Shown here: piece by piece, positions 50,836-60,348 of the stretch
How positions within the stretch are numbered: the first letter of the stretch is position 1
Layout of the letters: every line of letters starts with the position of its first letter
Assembly (NCBI RefSeq): GCF_030409315.1
Contig: NZ_JAUFPS010000028.1
Coordinates: 62,001-126,000 of the forward strand
DNA length: 64,000 nucleotides
Reading direction: 5' to 3'
Source of the DNA: Mucilaginibacter flavus
GTDB lineage: Bacteria; Bacteroidota; Bacteroidia; Sphingobacteriales; Sphingobacteriaceae
Translations under genes and position numbers: made by a program
The notes under the pieces: generated by a model
Told to the model about the DNA's origin: nothing
The model's input: the letters and a program-made list of their open reading frames with translations, nothing else
Database searches by the model: none

Positions 50836-53109
50836 ATGAAGAAATTTTTTAAAATGATTTTTGCCGGCTGTTTGCTGGTGGGTGCCGATTGCCTGGCTTA
50901 CGGGCAGCAAAAGCAGCCGGTTGATTATGTTGATCCCTTTATTGGTACTTCCAACTCGCGGTGGATGCTGTTCCCGGGGGCTACACGACCCAACGGGATG
51001 GTGAAGCTTAGTCCGGATAACCAGCGGAGTGTTTGGCAGGGCGGGTACGAATACAGCACAGGCAGCATTCACGGTTTTAGCTTTTTACACGGGTGGACGA
51101 TGGCCGGCCTGCTCATGATGCCCGCCAACGGCGACCTTACCCTGGCACCCGGCGCGCCCGACGAGCCTTTTAAAGGGGCAGGAGCAGGATTCCATTCCAG
51201 GTTTGATCACCGCGAGGAGCATGCTTCGCCGGGGTATTATTCGGTTTATTTGTTAGACCCACGGGTTAAGGTGGAGCTTACGGCTACCGAGCGTACGGGC
51301 GTGCAACGCTACAGTTTCCCGGCCGATAGCAGTAACCGTATTATGATACAGCTTAACCTGCCATCGGAGTACGGGGTGGATTTGAAAGACGCCCAAATTA
51401 CCAAAGTAAGCGATACCGAAATTGAGGGCTATGCCAAATCAACTTCGGCCAATTTTAATGATTACTGCATGTATTTTGTGATGCAGTTTAACAAGCCTTT
51501 TCATGATTTTAACGGCTACCTTAACCAGTCCGAAACGCATAGCCATACCGAGGTAAAAGGCGCGCATGAAATTGGCGCGTATGTAACTTATCCTACCAAT
51601 AAGCCCCAGCAGGTGCTTATCCGTACGGGTATCTCCTTTGTGAGCATTGCCCAGGCCCGGCTTAACCTGCAAACCGAACTGAAGCCCTACGGCTGGAACT
51701 TTGATGCCCTGGTAGCCGCCAACCGCAAATTGTGGAACAATACTTTAAAAACTATTACCGTTGATGGTGGCAGCGAAACCGATAAGAAGAAGTTTTACAC
51801 CAACTTTTACCGCTGCTTTACCGCCAAAATGATCATGAGCGATGCCAATGGCAAATACACCGATGCCTGCGAGCAGGTACAACAATTGCCTGCCGATAGA
51901 AAAGTGATGATTGGCGGCGATGCCTACTGGAACAGCTTCTGGAACCTCAACCTGTTGTGGACCCTCACCGCGCCCGATGTGGTGCAGCAACTGGTGGATA
52001 CCCAGCTGGAGATGTACGAGAAAACCGGCTGGCTATCTAAGGGTCCGGCGGGGATTGAGTACTCGGGCATTATGGAAGGTTCGCATGAAATGGCGCTAAT
52101 GACCAGCGCTTATTTAAAAGGCATTGTTACCAAAGATACCGATATTGCCTACGCCGCCATGAAAAAGAATGTAGAGGTTGAGCCCGGCACAGCCTGCGGC
52201 GGTTACCCCGGTAACCCGCAGATTAGCGAGTACGCCCGCCTGGGCTACGTACCCGTTGAAAAAGGTGCCACCTCCAAAACCCTGGACTATGCTTATGACG
52301 ACTGGTGTGTAGCCCAGATGGCCCGCCTGCTGCACCAGGATAATGACTATGATTTTTTTGTAAAACGATCATCCAACTGGAAAAACGTTTTCGACCCAAT
52401 AAGCCGCTACGTGGTGCCGAAAAAGGAGAATGGCGATCTGATTAGTGACTTCGACCTGTTTTCGGTAAGTCATTTTGTTGAGGGAAATTCCTGGCAGTAT
52501 TCGTTTTACGTTCCGCACGATATTCCCGGCCTGGTAAACTTTGTAAACCGCGAAACGTTTTTGAAACGCCTAACCACCGGCTTCCAAAAATCCGAAACCC
52601 AAAAGTTTGCCGCCCACGCGCTGGATAGAACGATGGGACAATCGGCAGAGTACTACATTAACCAGGGCAATGAGGTAAACATGCAGGCCGCCTACCTGTT
52701 TAACTATGCCGGCAAACCATCGCTTACCCAATACTACACCCGCCGCATCCTGGATGTGTTTTATGATGCCTCGCCCTACGTAGGCTGGAACGGCGACGAA
52801 GACGAGGGGCAGATGGGGGCCTGGTTTGTGATGAGTTCGCTTGGCTTGTTTGAAATGAATGGCGGCACCTCGCCAGATTTAAGGGTTGATTTAACCAGTC
52901 CGCTTTTCCGGTCGGCCCGCATCAACCTTAACCCCGGATATTTTAAGGGCAGGCAGTTTTTGATCGAGGCGCACAACAACTCGGCAAAAAATATCTACAT
53001 CCGGTGGGCCAAATTGAATGGCCGGATTTTGAATGACCGGTTCATCAGTTTTAAGGATATTTTAAAAGGCGGCAAACTGGAGTTATGGATGTCGGCCAAA
53101 CCAAATTGA
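50836..53109 (+). CDS. GH92 family alpha-mannosidase
   Basis: A 757-residue glycoside hydrolase. I place the start at 50836 because it gives a signal peptide (MKKFFKMIFAGCLLVGADCL, then AYGQ); the open frame extends 47 codons further upstream through non-coding-looking sequence. GH92 landmarks are VDPFIGTSNSRWMLFPGA and PNGMVKLSPDNQ near the N-terminus, GIEYSGIMEGSHE and the CGGYPGNPQISEYARLGYVP region in the middle, and the signature NGDEDEGQMGAWFVMSSLGL at about 651-670, whose acidic residues act in catalysis. GH92 enzymes are Ca2+-dependent exo-alpha-mannosidases, usually in the periplasm. No susC/susD pair is nearby, so it is not in a classical polysaccharide locus. Confidence 0.93.
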   Translation: MKKFFKMIFAGCLLVGADCLAYGQQKQPVDYVDPFIGTSNSRWMLFPGATRPNGMVKLSPDNQRSVWQGGYEYSTGSIHGFSFLHGWTMAGLLMMPANGDLTLAPGAPDEPFKGAGAGFHSRFDHREEHASPGYYSVYLLDPRVKVELTATERTGVQRYSFPADSSNRIMIQLNLPSEYGVDLKDAQITKVSDTEIEGYAKSTSANFNDYCMYFVMQFNKPFHDFNGYLNQSETHSHTEVKGAHEIGAYVTYPTNKPQQVLIRTGISFVSIAQARLNLQTELKPYGWNFDALVAANRKLWNNTLKTITVDGGSETDKKKFYTNFYRCFTAKMIMSDANGKYTDACEQVQQLPADRKVMIGGDAYWNSFWNLNLLWTLTAPDVVQQLVDTQLEMYEKTGWLSKGPAGIEYSGIMEGSHEMALMTSAYLKGIVTKDTDIAYAAMKKNVEVEPGTACGGYPGNPQISEYARLGYVPVEKGATSKTLDYAYDDWCVAQMARLLHQDNDYDFFVKRSSNWKNVFDPISRYVVPKKENGDLISDFDLFSVSHFVEGNSWQYSFYVPHDIPGLVNFVNRETFLKRLTTGFQKSETQKFAAHALDRTMGQSAEYYINQGNEVNMQAAYLFNYAGKPSLTQYYTRRILDVFYDASPYVGWNGDEDEGQMGAWFVMSSLGLFEMNGGTSPDLRVDLTSPLFRSARINLNPGYFKGRQFLIEAHNNSAKNIYIRWAKLNGRILNDRFISFKDILKGGKLELWMSAKPN

Positions 53110-53244
53110 TGACAAAAACCGGTTGATTTTTTCGCTGTAAAAATGAAAGGATGCCCAAAGATAGCTAAACGGACACTCAAAGGGTGCCCGGGAAGGTGTT
53201 AACGTGGGTTAACAGGTACGTTAAAGGTGCACCACAGGAGATGC

Positions 53245-54270
53245 TCAAAAACTAATCTGCACCCCATCATCAACCGGGTGGCCGGTGCAGGTTAGCACCC
53301 AGCCTTCGGCGATATCGGCCTCCGTGAGTACATCGTTTTTTACCATCTCCACTTTTCCGCCGGTACATTTAGCCACGCAGGTTGAGCATACCCCATTGCG
53401 GCAGCTATAGGGCAGGGGGATATTGTTTTGTAGCGCTGCTTGCAGTATGCTTTGGTTTTCGCCCACGGTAACATCATGCACCTCGCCGGCGTGGAGTATC
53501 CTGATATTGCGGGGCGCAAAGTTAGTGGTGCTGTTGATTGCCGCAACTGTCTCTAATACAAAGTTTTCCCTGCGAATCTGTCCTGGTTCAATCCCCATAT
53601 ACACCAGCGCGAAACGGATCATGCGCATGTATGGGAATGGTCCGCAGAGATAAAATTCGGCTGTGTTTAAGTTGTTGCTGGCTGTCTGCCTCGTAATGGC
53701 CTCTACGCGGTCGGGGTTAAGGCGGTTGGCCTCGCTGCTAAGCAGGTAGTGAATGGTAAATCTATCGGGATGCAAAACTGCAAGCTGGTTAAGCTCAGCT
53801 TTGAACAGTATAGATGCCGCGTCCTGGTTGCTGTAAATTAGTGTTAGCCTGCTACCGCTTGGTCGGTTCAGGATATACTTGATCTGCGAAAATATGGGAG
53901 TGATGCCGCTACCGCCGGCAAAAAGCAATATGTTCTTGTTATGCTGATAGTTAGCTATGGTAAAGCGACCCGTGGGTGCCAGGGCGGTAATTACATCCCC
54001 GGGCTGCATTTTGGTAAGCATAAAGCGGGAAATTTCGCCATTGCTGATGCGCTTGATGGTGATGCCCAACAAAGGTTCATCCGGTGATGAACTTAACGAA
54101 TATGACCTGCGGATCTCCTCGTTCCGGTGGTTAAATATCAGCGTGATAAACTGCCCGGCTTTATAGGTAATCCGTTCGTCTATCGCGGTGTTACTCAGGT
54201 AAAAGGTAGCCGTATCCGGCGTTTCCCATTTAATGTTTTCCAGCTTTAGTTTGAGTATCCCGGCGGTCAT
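53245..54270 (-). CDS. FNR-type oxidoreductase with C-terminal 2Fe-2S ferredoxin domain
   Basis: A 341-residue flavoprotein of the PaaE/ferredoxin-reductase type. Domains: FAD-binding barrel with RRSYSLSSSPDE, NAD(P)-binding part with LLFAGGSGITPIFSQIK, and a plant-type 2Fe-2S domain with C290, C295, C298 and C328 (SCRNGVCSTCVAKC, VLTCTGHP). It passes electrons from NAD(P)H through FAD and the cluster to an unknown oxygenase; no oxygenase subunit genes are adjacent. I chose the ATG at 54270 (MTAGILKL); an ATG at 54276 is equally possible, while the first in-frame ATG at 54303 lies inside the sod terminator hairpin. Confidence 0.87.
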   Translation of the reverse strand: MTAGILKLKLENIKWETPDTATFYLSNTAIDERITYKAGQFITLIFNHRNEEIRRSYSLSSSPDEPLLGITIKRISNGEISRFMLTKMQPGDVITALAPTGRFTIANYQHNKNILLFAGGSGITPIFSQIKYILNRPSGSRLTLIYSNQDAASILFKAELNQLAVLHPDRFTIHYLLSSEANRLNPDRVEAITRQTASNNLNTAEFYLCGPFPYMRMIRFALVYMGIEPGQIRRENFVLETVAAINSTTNFAPRNIRILHAGEVHDVTVGENQSILQAALQNNIPLPYSCRNGVCSTCVAKCTGGKVEMVKNDVLTEADIAEGWVLTCTGHPVDDGVQISF

Positions 54271-54277
54271 ATGCATT

Positions 54278-54313
54278 AAAAAAAGCGGCAGAATGTATTG
54301 CATCCTGCCGCTT
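54278..54313 (-). terminator. Intrinsic terminator of the superoxide dismutase gene
   Basis: Read on the - strand: AAGCGGCAG, 13-nt loop, CTGCCGCTT, then TTTTTAA. It begins 22 bp after the sod stop codon. Confidence 0.85.
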
Positions 54314-54335
54314 CAAATTTATAAGCTTAATGGAA

Positions 54336-54947
54336 TTAAGCGATAGCTTTTGTATAAAGTTCGGCTACGTGTGCCCAGTTAATCACGCTCCAGATACCGG
54401 CAAGGTAATCAGGACGACGGTTTTGATATTTTAAGTAGTAAGCGTGCTCCCAAACATCGATACCTAAAATTGGGGTGCCTTTTACTTCGGCAATGTCCAT
54501 CAATGGGTTATCCTGGTTAGGAGTTGATGATACCACTAATTTTTTATCAGCAGTAACAACTAACCAAGCCCAGCCAGAGCCAAAGCGGGTTGCACCAGCT
54601 TCGTTGATTTTGGTTTTTAAATCGGCAACAGAACCAAAAGTGCTGGTAATAGCTGCTGCTAAAGCGCCGGTAGGCTCGCCACCACCGTTTGGTGATAATA
54701 AAGTCCAAAACAAAGAGTGGTTGTAGTGACCACCGCCGTTGTTGCGAACAGCAGGCGCGAATTTTGAAATATTTTTGATGATATCCTCAATGCTGCTATC
54801 AGCTTCTGGTTTACCTTCAAGGGCTTTATTTAAATTAGTAACATAAGCCTGGTGATGTTTGCCATGGTGAATTTCCATGGTTAATTTATCAATGTGCGGT
54901 TCCAATGCATCGGTAGCGTAGGATAACGCCGGTAGTGTAAATGCCAT
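54336..54947 (-). CDS. sodA: Superoxide dismutase, Mn/Fe family (Mn-type features)
   Basis: A 203-residue cytosolic enzyme that converts superoxide to O2 and H2O2. Metal ligands are in place: H27 (MEIHHGKHH), H77 ([13 protein letters not shown]), D164 and H168 ([12 protein letters not shown]). The Gln of NQDNPLM near residue 145 and the GGGHxNHS motif are those of the Mn-type rather than the classical Fe-type, but many Bacteroidota enzymes are cambialistic, so the metal is not certain. It is transcribed alone, with a good -7 box and its own terminator. Confidence 0.96.
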   Translation of the reverse strand: MAFTLPALSYATDALEPHIDKLTMEIHHGKHHQAYVTNLNKALEGKPEADSSIEDIIKNISKFAPAVRNNGGGHYNHSLFWTLLSPNGGGEPTGALAAAITSTFGSVADLKTKINEAGATRFGSGWAWLVVTADKKLVVSSTPNQDNPLMDIAEVKGTPILGIDVWEHAYYLKYQNRRPDYLAGIWSVINWAHVAELYTKAIA

Positions 54948-54981
54948 AATTACAATTTTAAAGTTTAATGATTGTGATGAA

Positions 54982-54989
54982 CAAATATA
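54982..54989 (-). promoter_or_regulatory. Candidate -7 box of sod
   Basis: TATATTTG on the - strand, an exact TAnnTTTG match, 34 bp before the start codon. No clear TTTG -33 box at the right distance. Confidence 0.4.
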
Positions 54990-55050
54990 AGAGTAGAATT
55001 TGCTTTTTGTTCTAATTTAATGTCAAGTTTGTGTATAAGTTGATTAGGGA

Positions 55051-55142
55051 GTTCATAGTTGATGGTTCACAGATCATAGCCGGATGTACTATGTCATTAA
55101 TCCTTCGCAGTTGCCATGAACCATGATCTATCAACCATGAAC
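55051..55142. repeat. Word-repeat inverted spacer downstream of tadA
   Basis: GTTCATAGTTGATGGTTCAC (55051-55070) with the following AGATCATAGC faces a related inverted block at 55113-55142 (GCCATGAACCATGATC, then TATCAACCATGAAC). Words TTCAT/ATGAA and GATCAT/ATGATC are shared between the arms. Same design as the permease spacers but with different words. Confidence 0.6.
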
Positions 55143-55149
55143 CAAAAAT

Positions 55150-55620
55150 CTACTTTCGTTTGCTCCTGAAAAAATTCTTCACCAGTTCCGAGCATTCGTT
55201 TTCTTTAATGCCGCCGGTTATAACGGTTTTGGGATGAGTTATTTTTTGGTTGAGCCTGCCAAAGCCCAGTTTGGTATCATAAGCACCAAAAACTATCCTG
55301 CTTACCTGGAACCAGTAGGACGCGCCAGCGCACATTACGCAGGGTTCCATGGTTACGTACAACGTGCAGCCTTGCAGGTATTTTCCTCCCATAGAGTTTG
55401 CCGCGGCGGTAAGGGCCTGCATTTCGGCATGGGCCGATACATCGTTCAACCGCTCGGTTAAATTATGACCCCTGCCAATAATTTTACCACCATGGGTTAC
55501 AATGGCCCCTATGGGGATCTCGTCTTCTTCCAGGGCGTAGCGGGCCTCTTTAAGGGCCTCATTCATAAAGAAATCATCGGGCGATATCTCCGGCTCGCTC
55601 TCAAAGTTTATATACCTCAT
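55150..55620 (-). CDS. tadA: tRNA adenosine(34) deaminase TadA
   Basis: A 156-residue zinc deaminase that makes inosine at the wobble position of tRNA-Arg. The zinc and catalytic motif is H64-A-E66 (SAHAEMQAL) with P93-C94-V-M-C97 (MEPCVMCAGA). The VFGAYDTKLGFG segment and basic C-terminus (FFRSKRK) fit TadA rather than guanine or cytosine deaminases, although nucleoside deaminases are close relatives. The start immediately follows the stop of csaA without a gap, so the two are co-translated; both act on tRNA. Confidence 0.9.
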   Translation of the reverse strand: MRYINFESEPEISPDDFFMNEALKEARYALEEDEIPIGAIVTHGGKIIGRGHNLTERLNDVSAHAEMQALTAAANSMGGKYLQGCTLYVTMEPCVMCAGASYWFQVSRIVFGAYDTKLGFGRLNQKITHPKTVITGGIKENECSELVKNFFRSKRK

Positions 55621-55956
55621 TTATATCAGTTTACTGCCGTTTGGCATGGGTTTATCAACAGCTGCTAAAACTATATCGCCATTTTCATCGGCAAAGCCGG
55701 TCACTAAAAATTCCGACATGAATTTGCCTATCTGCTTTTTAGGAAAGTTGATCACACCAACAATCTGCCTGCCCGTTAATTGTTCTTTTGTATAATGCCT
55801 GGTGATTTGCGCACTCGACCATTTAATACCGAACTCCCCAAAATCAACCCTAACCTTAAAAGCGGGTTTACGGGCCTCTGGAAAGTCTACAGCTTCCAAA
55901 ATAGTGCCTACCCGTAGTTCTACTTTTTCAAAATCGTGCCAGGTGATGGTTTCCAT
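55621..55956 (-). CDS. csaA: CsaA-like tRNA-binding protein
   Basis: A 111-residue protein consisting of one OB-fold tRNA-binding domain of the EMAP-II/Arc1p type: [58 protein letters not shown], and SEFLVTGF. CsaA proteins bind tRNA and have been linked to chaperone-like export functions. Directly followed by tadA with adjoining stop and start codons. Confidence 0.9.
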   Translation of the reverse strand: METITWHDFEKVELRVGTILEAVDFPEARKPAFKVRVDFGEFGIKWSSAQITRHYTKEQLTGRQIVGVINFPKKQIGKFMSEFLVTGFADENGDIVLAAVDKPMPNGSKLI

Positions 55957-55970
55957 AGTGGCAAAGGTAA

Positions 55971-56116
55971 AATAGAATCAAGAGACAAGAATCAAGAATC
56001 AAGATTTTTTGTTGCGTTGCGCAACAAGTGAAATAGTAAAAAAGTATATTGTGTTAGTAGTCAAATGATTGCGAATTGCCATAATTTGCAAAACGCAACA
56101 AAAGCGCAACACTTTA
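55971..56116. repeat. Word-repeat spacer between the deacetylase-like gene and csaA
   Basis: Contains GAATCAAGAGACAAGAATCAAG words like the permease spacers (about 55976-56004). TTTTGTTGCGTTGCGCAACAAG (near 56007) faces the complementary TGCAAAACGCAACAAAAGCGCAAC (near 56084). Both the TTGCG and CGCAA words recur. Confidence 0.5.
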
Positions 56117-56130
56117 GCTGTTCAGCTGGC

Positions 56131-57123
56131 TTATTGCCCTTGAAATTCTTCATCTACACTTTCGCGCAGGTCATATAGCAACCATTGTTTTTTGGCAATG
56201 GATTGAGTTTTGGATTGCAGCAGTTTAATAAAATCATTTACGCCGGTAGGTTCATTGCCATTGCCATGGATGAGTACAATGCTGCCTGCTTGTGGCTGTT
56301 GTCCCTTAGCCAGCCAGGCATCTGTACCAACGGGGATCAGCCCAAAGTCGGTGATCCTGTAAACCAATTGCTGATCTGATACCAGCCCCGGGAACCTGAA
56401 AAATACCGAGGGCAGCAAGCCGTTTTTGAGCATCGCCTTTTCGGTTTCTAACACTTCGTAGCTGATATCGGTGCCTGGTTCCAGTAAAAAGTTCTCTTTC
56501 AATGGCGCTTTTGAGCTTACGCGATGGTTAAAGGAGTGGTTTATCCAGGTGATGTAGATCTCGTGTTTGGCCTGCATCTGTTTAAGCCATTCCAAATCCT
56601 GTGGGTGCTGCCGCATCCATATGCCGGTTACAGATAGGGCTACAGGCACAGGCTGTTCTACTTTTTTAAACTCGTTAAAAATATCGGTAAAGATACGTTT
56701 ATCAAGCGGCCGGTGCGATGGACAAAGATCCGCTGTTAAACTGATGCCGGTTTCCTTGGGTACGCCGCTTTCTATCCCGGCATCCTGTATGGCTACCGAT
56801 TGCTTTTCGGCTTTGGTGAGCGCTTTTTGATAAGGCGTATTTCTGAAATAACTGCGCGCCTCGGTCATGCTCATCGGCTTTACTTCGTAAAAGCTTTGCT
56901 CATCAATTTTGGTTACCAGTGTTTGCGGGTTTACCAACATCAAATATGTTTTGCCCTCGTTTTCAAACTGGCGCAGCACCATCCAATCCTGCGGAAAATG
57001 GTGGGCCCAGCCGTAAAATATTTTATAGTTCTCCATTTTACGATAGTTGGCCTGGGCAAATATCGGCAGCGATAATATCGATAAGAGGGAACTGATTAAT
57101 AAAACCCGGTAGCTTTTTTTCAT
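56131..57123 (-). CDS. Polysaccharide deacetylase-like exported protein
   Basis: A 330-residue protein with a signal peptide from the ATG at 57123 (MKKSYRVLLISSLLSILSLP, then IFAQ); an ATG 12 bp upstream is also possible. A NodB-like barrel starts at about residue 130: LTADLCPSHRPLDKRIF (metal/aspartate motif position), ITWINHSFNHR (the H-x3-H type motif), VFFRFPGLVSDQQLV (the arginine-phenylalanine motif), and SIVLIHGNGNEPTG (the final histidine). The D/H residues are present though the first motif is DLCPS rather than TFDD, so activity and substrate are uncertain. It probably acts on cell-envelope or environmental glycans. Confidence 0.75.
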   Translation of the reverse strand: MKKSYRVLLISSLLSILSLPIFAQANYRKMENYKIFYGWAHHFPQDWMVLRQFENEGKTYLMLVNPQTLVTKIDEQSFYEVKPMSMTEARSYFRNTPYQKALTKAEKQSVAIQDAGIESGVPKETGISLTADLCPSHRPLDKRIFTDIFNEFKKVEQPVPVALSVTGIWMRQHPQDLEWLKQMQAKHEIYITWINHSFNHRVSSKAPLKENFLLEPGTDISYEVLETEKAMLKNGLLPSVFFRFPGLVSDQQLVYRITDFGLIPVGTDAWLAKGQQPQAGSIVLIHGNGNEPTGVNDFIKLLQSKTQSIAKKQWLLYDLRESVDEEFQGQ

Positions 57124-57212
57124 AATTAATAGCAAATATCTTAATCCATAAATTGTTTTTAATGTTAGCTAAGTAAATAATGATATTTGCCAAAGTAAAA
57201 TAATCATCAGCC

Positions 57213-57929
57213 ATGACCCGTTTATCTGTCAACATCAATAAAATAGCTACCCTGCGTAACTCGCGCGGGGGCGATAACCCAAACCTGGTACAGGTTGCTA
57301 AGGATTGCGAACGCTTTGGCGCGCAGGGAATAACTGTGCACCCTCGCCCGGATGAGCGCCATATTCGTTACCAGGATGTTTTTGATCTGAAGCAAATTGT
57401 TACTACCGAGTTTAATATTGAAGGTAATTGCCAGGAGCAAAAATTTATTGACCTGGTGCTGGCTAACAAACCAGAGCAGGTTACCCTGGTACCCGATGTT
57501 TTGGGGCAGATCACATCAAATCATGGCTGGGATACCATTACCAATTATCATTATTTAAAAGATATGATAGCGGTTTTTAAAGAGGCAGGTATCCGCGTTT
57601 CCATCTTTGTTGATCCGGTTGCTGCCATGGTTGAAGGCGCCGCCAAAACAGGTACCGATAGAATTGAGCTTTATACCGAAGGTTATGCTACCCACTATCA
57701 TCAAGATAAAGAGCTGGCGGTAGCTCCTTATATCGAGGCAGCTTTAGCTGCCCAAAGTTTAGGCCTTGGTATTAACGCCGGGCACGATTTGGATTTACAC
57801 AACCTGAAATACTTTGCGCAAAATGTTCCAGGAGTAGATGAAGTAAGCATAGGGCACGCTTTAATAAGCGATGCCTTGTACTATGGCCTGGAAAATACCA
57901 TTCAAATGTATTTAAAGCAGCTTACCTAA
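57213..57929 (+). CDS. pdxJ: Pyridoxine 5'-phosphate synthase
   Basis: A 238-residue TIM-barrel enzyme that condenses 1-deoxy-D-xylulose 5-phosphate with 3-amino-2-oxopropyl phosphate, the last step of DXP-dependent vitamin B6 synthesis. Landmarks: [28 protein letters not shown], CNxE equivalent (FNIEGNC), [46 protein letters not shown]. Length and motifs fit the family throughout. The last 8 bp overlap the 3' end of the convergent beta-helix gene. Confidence 0.97.
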   Translation: MTRLSVNINKIATLRNSRGGDNPNLVQVAKDCERFGAQGITVHPRPDERHIRYQDVFDLKQIVTTEFNIEGNCQEQKFIDLVLANKPEQVTLVPDVLGQITSNHGWDTITNYHYLKDMIAVFKEAGIRVSIFVDPVAAMVEGAAKTGTDRIELYTEGYATHYHQDKELAVAPYIEAALAAQSLGLGINAGHDLDLHNLKYFAQNVPGVDEVSIGHALISDALYYGLENTIQMYLKQLT

Positions 57930-60291
57930 TCAGGGTTAAACTGCCCGATAGCATATTGCAGCCGGTAGTTAAGCTAATGATATAATAATAAGTGCCCGAG
58001 GGAAGTTTTTGTTTATTTAAAGTACCATCAAACGGACGAGCATAACCCCTGGAATCAAATACATTTTGGCCATTGCGGTTAAATATTTTTACCGTGGCCG
58101 ATGGGTAATTTTCGATGCCTTTAATTTGCCAGTAATCATTTTGGCCATCACCGTTTGGCGTTATGGCATTGGCTATGCTTACCGCTGATAAGCCTACCGT
58201 AATGTTAACCTTTGTTCGTTCGCTTTCGCAACCATCGTTATAAGCGCTTACATAATAGCTGGTATTATTGCTTATGGTAACATGAAAAACCCCACTTGTT
58301 TGCTCATCTAAAGGAGTGACACCGCTTTCTGTTTCAAATAAACGATAGGTGGTACCTGCCACAGGATTAGCAACCGGGATTACAGCTGCCCCTGGCGTAC
58401 AAAGTTCAAAACTATTTACTGTAGGCGGGGCTATTATTCTGGCCTCATCAACAATTGTTATTGGTCCGTAAGGTATAACACATTGATTTACGCCCAATGC
58501 CAAAGTGTAAGTACCCGGACCGATATCTTTAAGATCTATATTATTTCCCACCACGGTGCCGTCAGCATTTTTCCATACGGGTGTAAATGCGGCGTTGGTT
58601 ACCGCAGGCAGTTTAATACCCGTGATACTGCCGTTATTAACATGGCAATGCGCGTTTGTTTTGGTTAGCCCCGAAGCATCAATTGATGGCGTGTAATTGG
58701 TAAGGGTAAAGTTTATAGATTTGGCGTTGCAGGAACCGCTGTAGCATTTGGCGTAGTAAATACCCGGCCCAACATTATCAAGTTTTACGCCACTCCCCAC
58801 TGGTTGATCATCGCTGGTAAACCAGTTTACGGTAATCACATTTTTTAGGTTTTTGAGGGTGATTGATCCGTTGTTTTTATCGCAGGAAGGTTGGATAATA
58901 TCATGGTCGGCATCGTCGGCCGATACCTGGGGTTGGGTATATTCTGATGTGTTGTTGTTGAAAATGGCGTTGGCTACTAATTTTTTGGTATTAAAGTCGC
59001 CGGTTATTTTCCATTTGCCGCTGGCATCTGCCGTTGTAGCAGCATAATATTGTACCGGGTTACAAACGGAGCAATCGGTGTTATCATTATAAATATAAAT
59101 GTCGGCCCCCGGCGTACCTGTACCAGAAAATTCTGTTTTGGAGTTTACCAACACATTAATATCTGGTACTGCTGTTCCCGCCGATATAAGGTAAGGTTTT
59201 TGATTGCAGGAAATGCTGTTTTTTTTGATGACGATGTTTGATGATTCAACCGCGTACATGGCACCACCGTCATTATTGAAAAAGTTCATATCCCTTTCGT
59301 CGTCATCGCCTATAAAACCAAAATTGCATTTAAAAAAATATAACAGGGAATTGCCCGGAAGATCGCTTTGTTTGTTACGCGAGAAAGTGAGGTTGCTCAC
59401 CGATATAAACTGAAACTGGGTGGCGCAAAAATCATTATCGGTAACCTGAACCCCCGAACCCTCAAACTTTATTAATACAGATGCCCCGGCTTCCCTGATA
59501 TCCTGCCGGTGAATATCAAGCGATAGGGAGTTGTTTACAAAGCTATTGCCCTGGCCGTTTATGGTTACGTTTTTAGCAAAGTAGTTTCTATCGAGCGAGG
59601 CTGGTCCCCCTATAAACGAGTCGTCGGCAGTAAGATCAATGGCGTAACCCAATTCAACCACATTGGTGCCCGATTCATCGTACCCGATAAAGTTAGATTC
59701 GATGATAAAATTGGTGTTGTTTTTCGAATCGGTTAACGATGCTGTACCGCCGTAAATGCCATAAATATTATCGGCAAAAACGTTGCCTTTGCCCGGTGCA
59801 CCAATGGTAACGTTAACACAATCATAGGCAGATATTGCCGTAAAAAGCAGGTTGCCATTAAAGTTGGTGAGCTTACTATCATACCCTTTAATGCAAAGCC
59901 CGTAAATATCAACGTTTGATGTTTCGGTCATGAGCAGCGCGGCCGCTTTTGTACCCGGGAAGGTATAGCTTACATCGGGGATAATGTAAACTTTAGCATC
60001 GCTGTTGCCCAGTTTTGGTCCGGGTTGGCTGCTGCCGTCAATAACAAGGTTTGAGGTAACCTCGGGCAATTGGGTAAACAGCTTTATAGTTAAAGCCTGC
60101 GCGCCCGAACCAGGGAGATTAAAATTGATAATATCCTGTGTGGCACTCCCATTGGCTGCTGCCTGGGCTAAGGCATCGCGCAAGGTACCCGGGCCGCTAT
60201 CGGCATTGCTGCTCACCACAAATACAGTTGCCGAGGCTTGTAAACAAGACAACGCAACAAACAACATCAGCATAAATTGCCTGCACCACAT
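57922..60291 (-). CDS. Secreted beta-helix protein with gliding-motility C-terminal domain, copy 2
   Basis: A 789-residue protein with a signal peptide (to about residue 22), an N-terminal parallel beta-helix ([22 protein letters not shown] onward, with [20 protein letters not shown] coils), SprB-like repeats in the middle ([26 protein letters not shown]), and the roughly 85-residue C-terminal gliding-motility domain (about 705-789: [51 protein letters not shown]). This C-terminal domain is a type IX secretion signal. It is likely a surface adhesin or matrix protein. It lies 57 bp downstream of its longer paralogue. Confidence 0.88.
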   Translation of the reverse strand: MWCRQFMLMLFVALSCLQASATVFVVSSNADSGPGTLRDALAQAAANGSATQDIINFNLPGSGAQALTIKLFTQLPEVTSNLVIDGSSQPGPKLGNSDAKVYIIPDVSYTFPGTKAAALLMTETSNVDIYGLCIKGYDSKLTNFNGNLLFTAISAYDCVNVTIGAPGKGNVFADNIYGIYGGTASLTDSKNNTNFIIESNFIGYDESGTNVVELGYAIDLTADDSFIGGPASLDRNYFAKNVTINGQGNSFVNNSLSLDIHRQDIREAGASVLIKFEGSGVQVTDNDFCATQFQFISVSNLTFSRNKQSDLPGNSLLYFFKCNFGFIGDDDERDMNFFNNDGGAMYAVESSNIVIKKNSISCNQKPYLISAGTAVPDINVLVNSKTEFSGTGTPGADIYIYNDNTDCSVCNPVQYYAATTADASGKWKITGDFNTKKLVANAIFNNNTSEYTQPQVSADDADHDIIQPSCDKNNGSITLKNLKNVITVNWFTSDDQPVGSGVKLDNVGPGIYYAKCYSGSCNAKSINFTLTNYTPSIDASGLTKTNAHCHVNNGSITGIKLPAVTNAAFTPVWKNADGTVVGNNIDLKDIGPGTYTLALGVNQCVIPYGPITIVDEARIIAPPTVNSFELCTPGAAVIPVANPVAGTTYRLFETESGVTPLDEQTSGVFHVTISNNTSYYVSAYNDGCESERTKVNITVGLSAVSIANAITPNGDGQNDYWQIKGIENYPSATVKIFNRNGQNVFDSRGYARPFDGTLNKQKLPSGTYYYIISLTTGCNMLSGSLTLIR

Positions 60292-60348
60292 GGCTCATCA
60301 ATTGCTTTGAAGAATAGTAAACTGAATATTTGGCGCAGCTAATTGGTA

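Noticed and set aside
50836..53109. Polysaccharide utilisation locus around GH92
   Set aside because: No SusC/SusD pair, no other glycosidase and no dedicated regulator adjacent.
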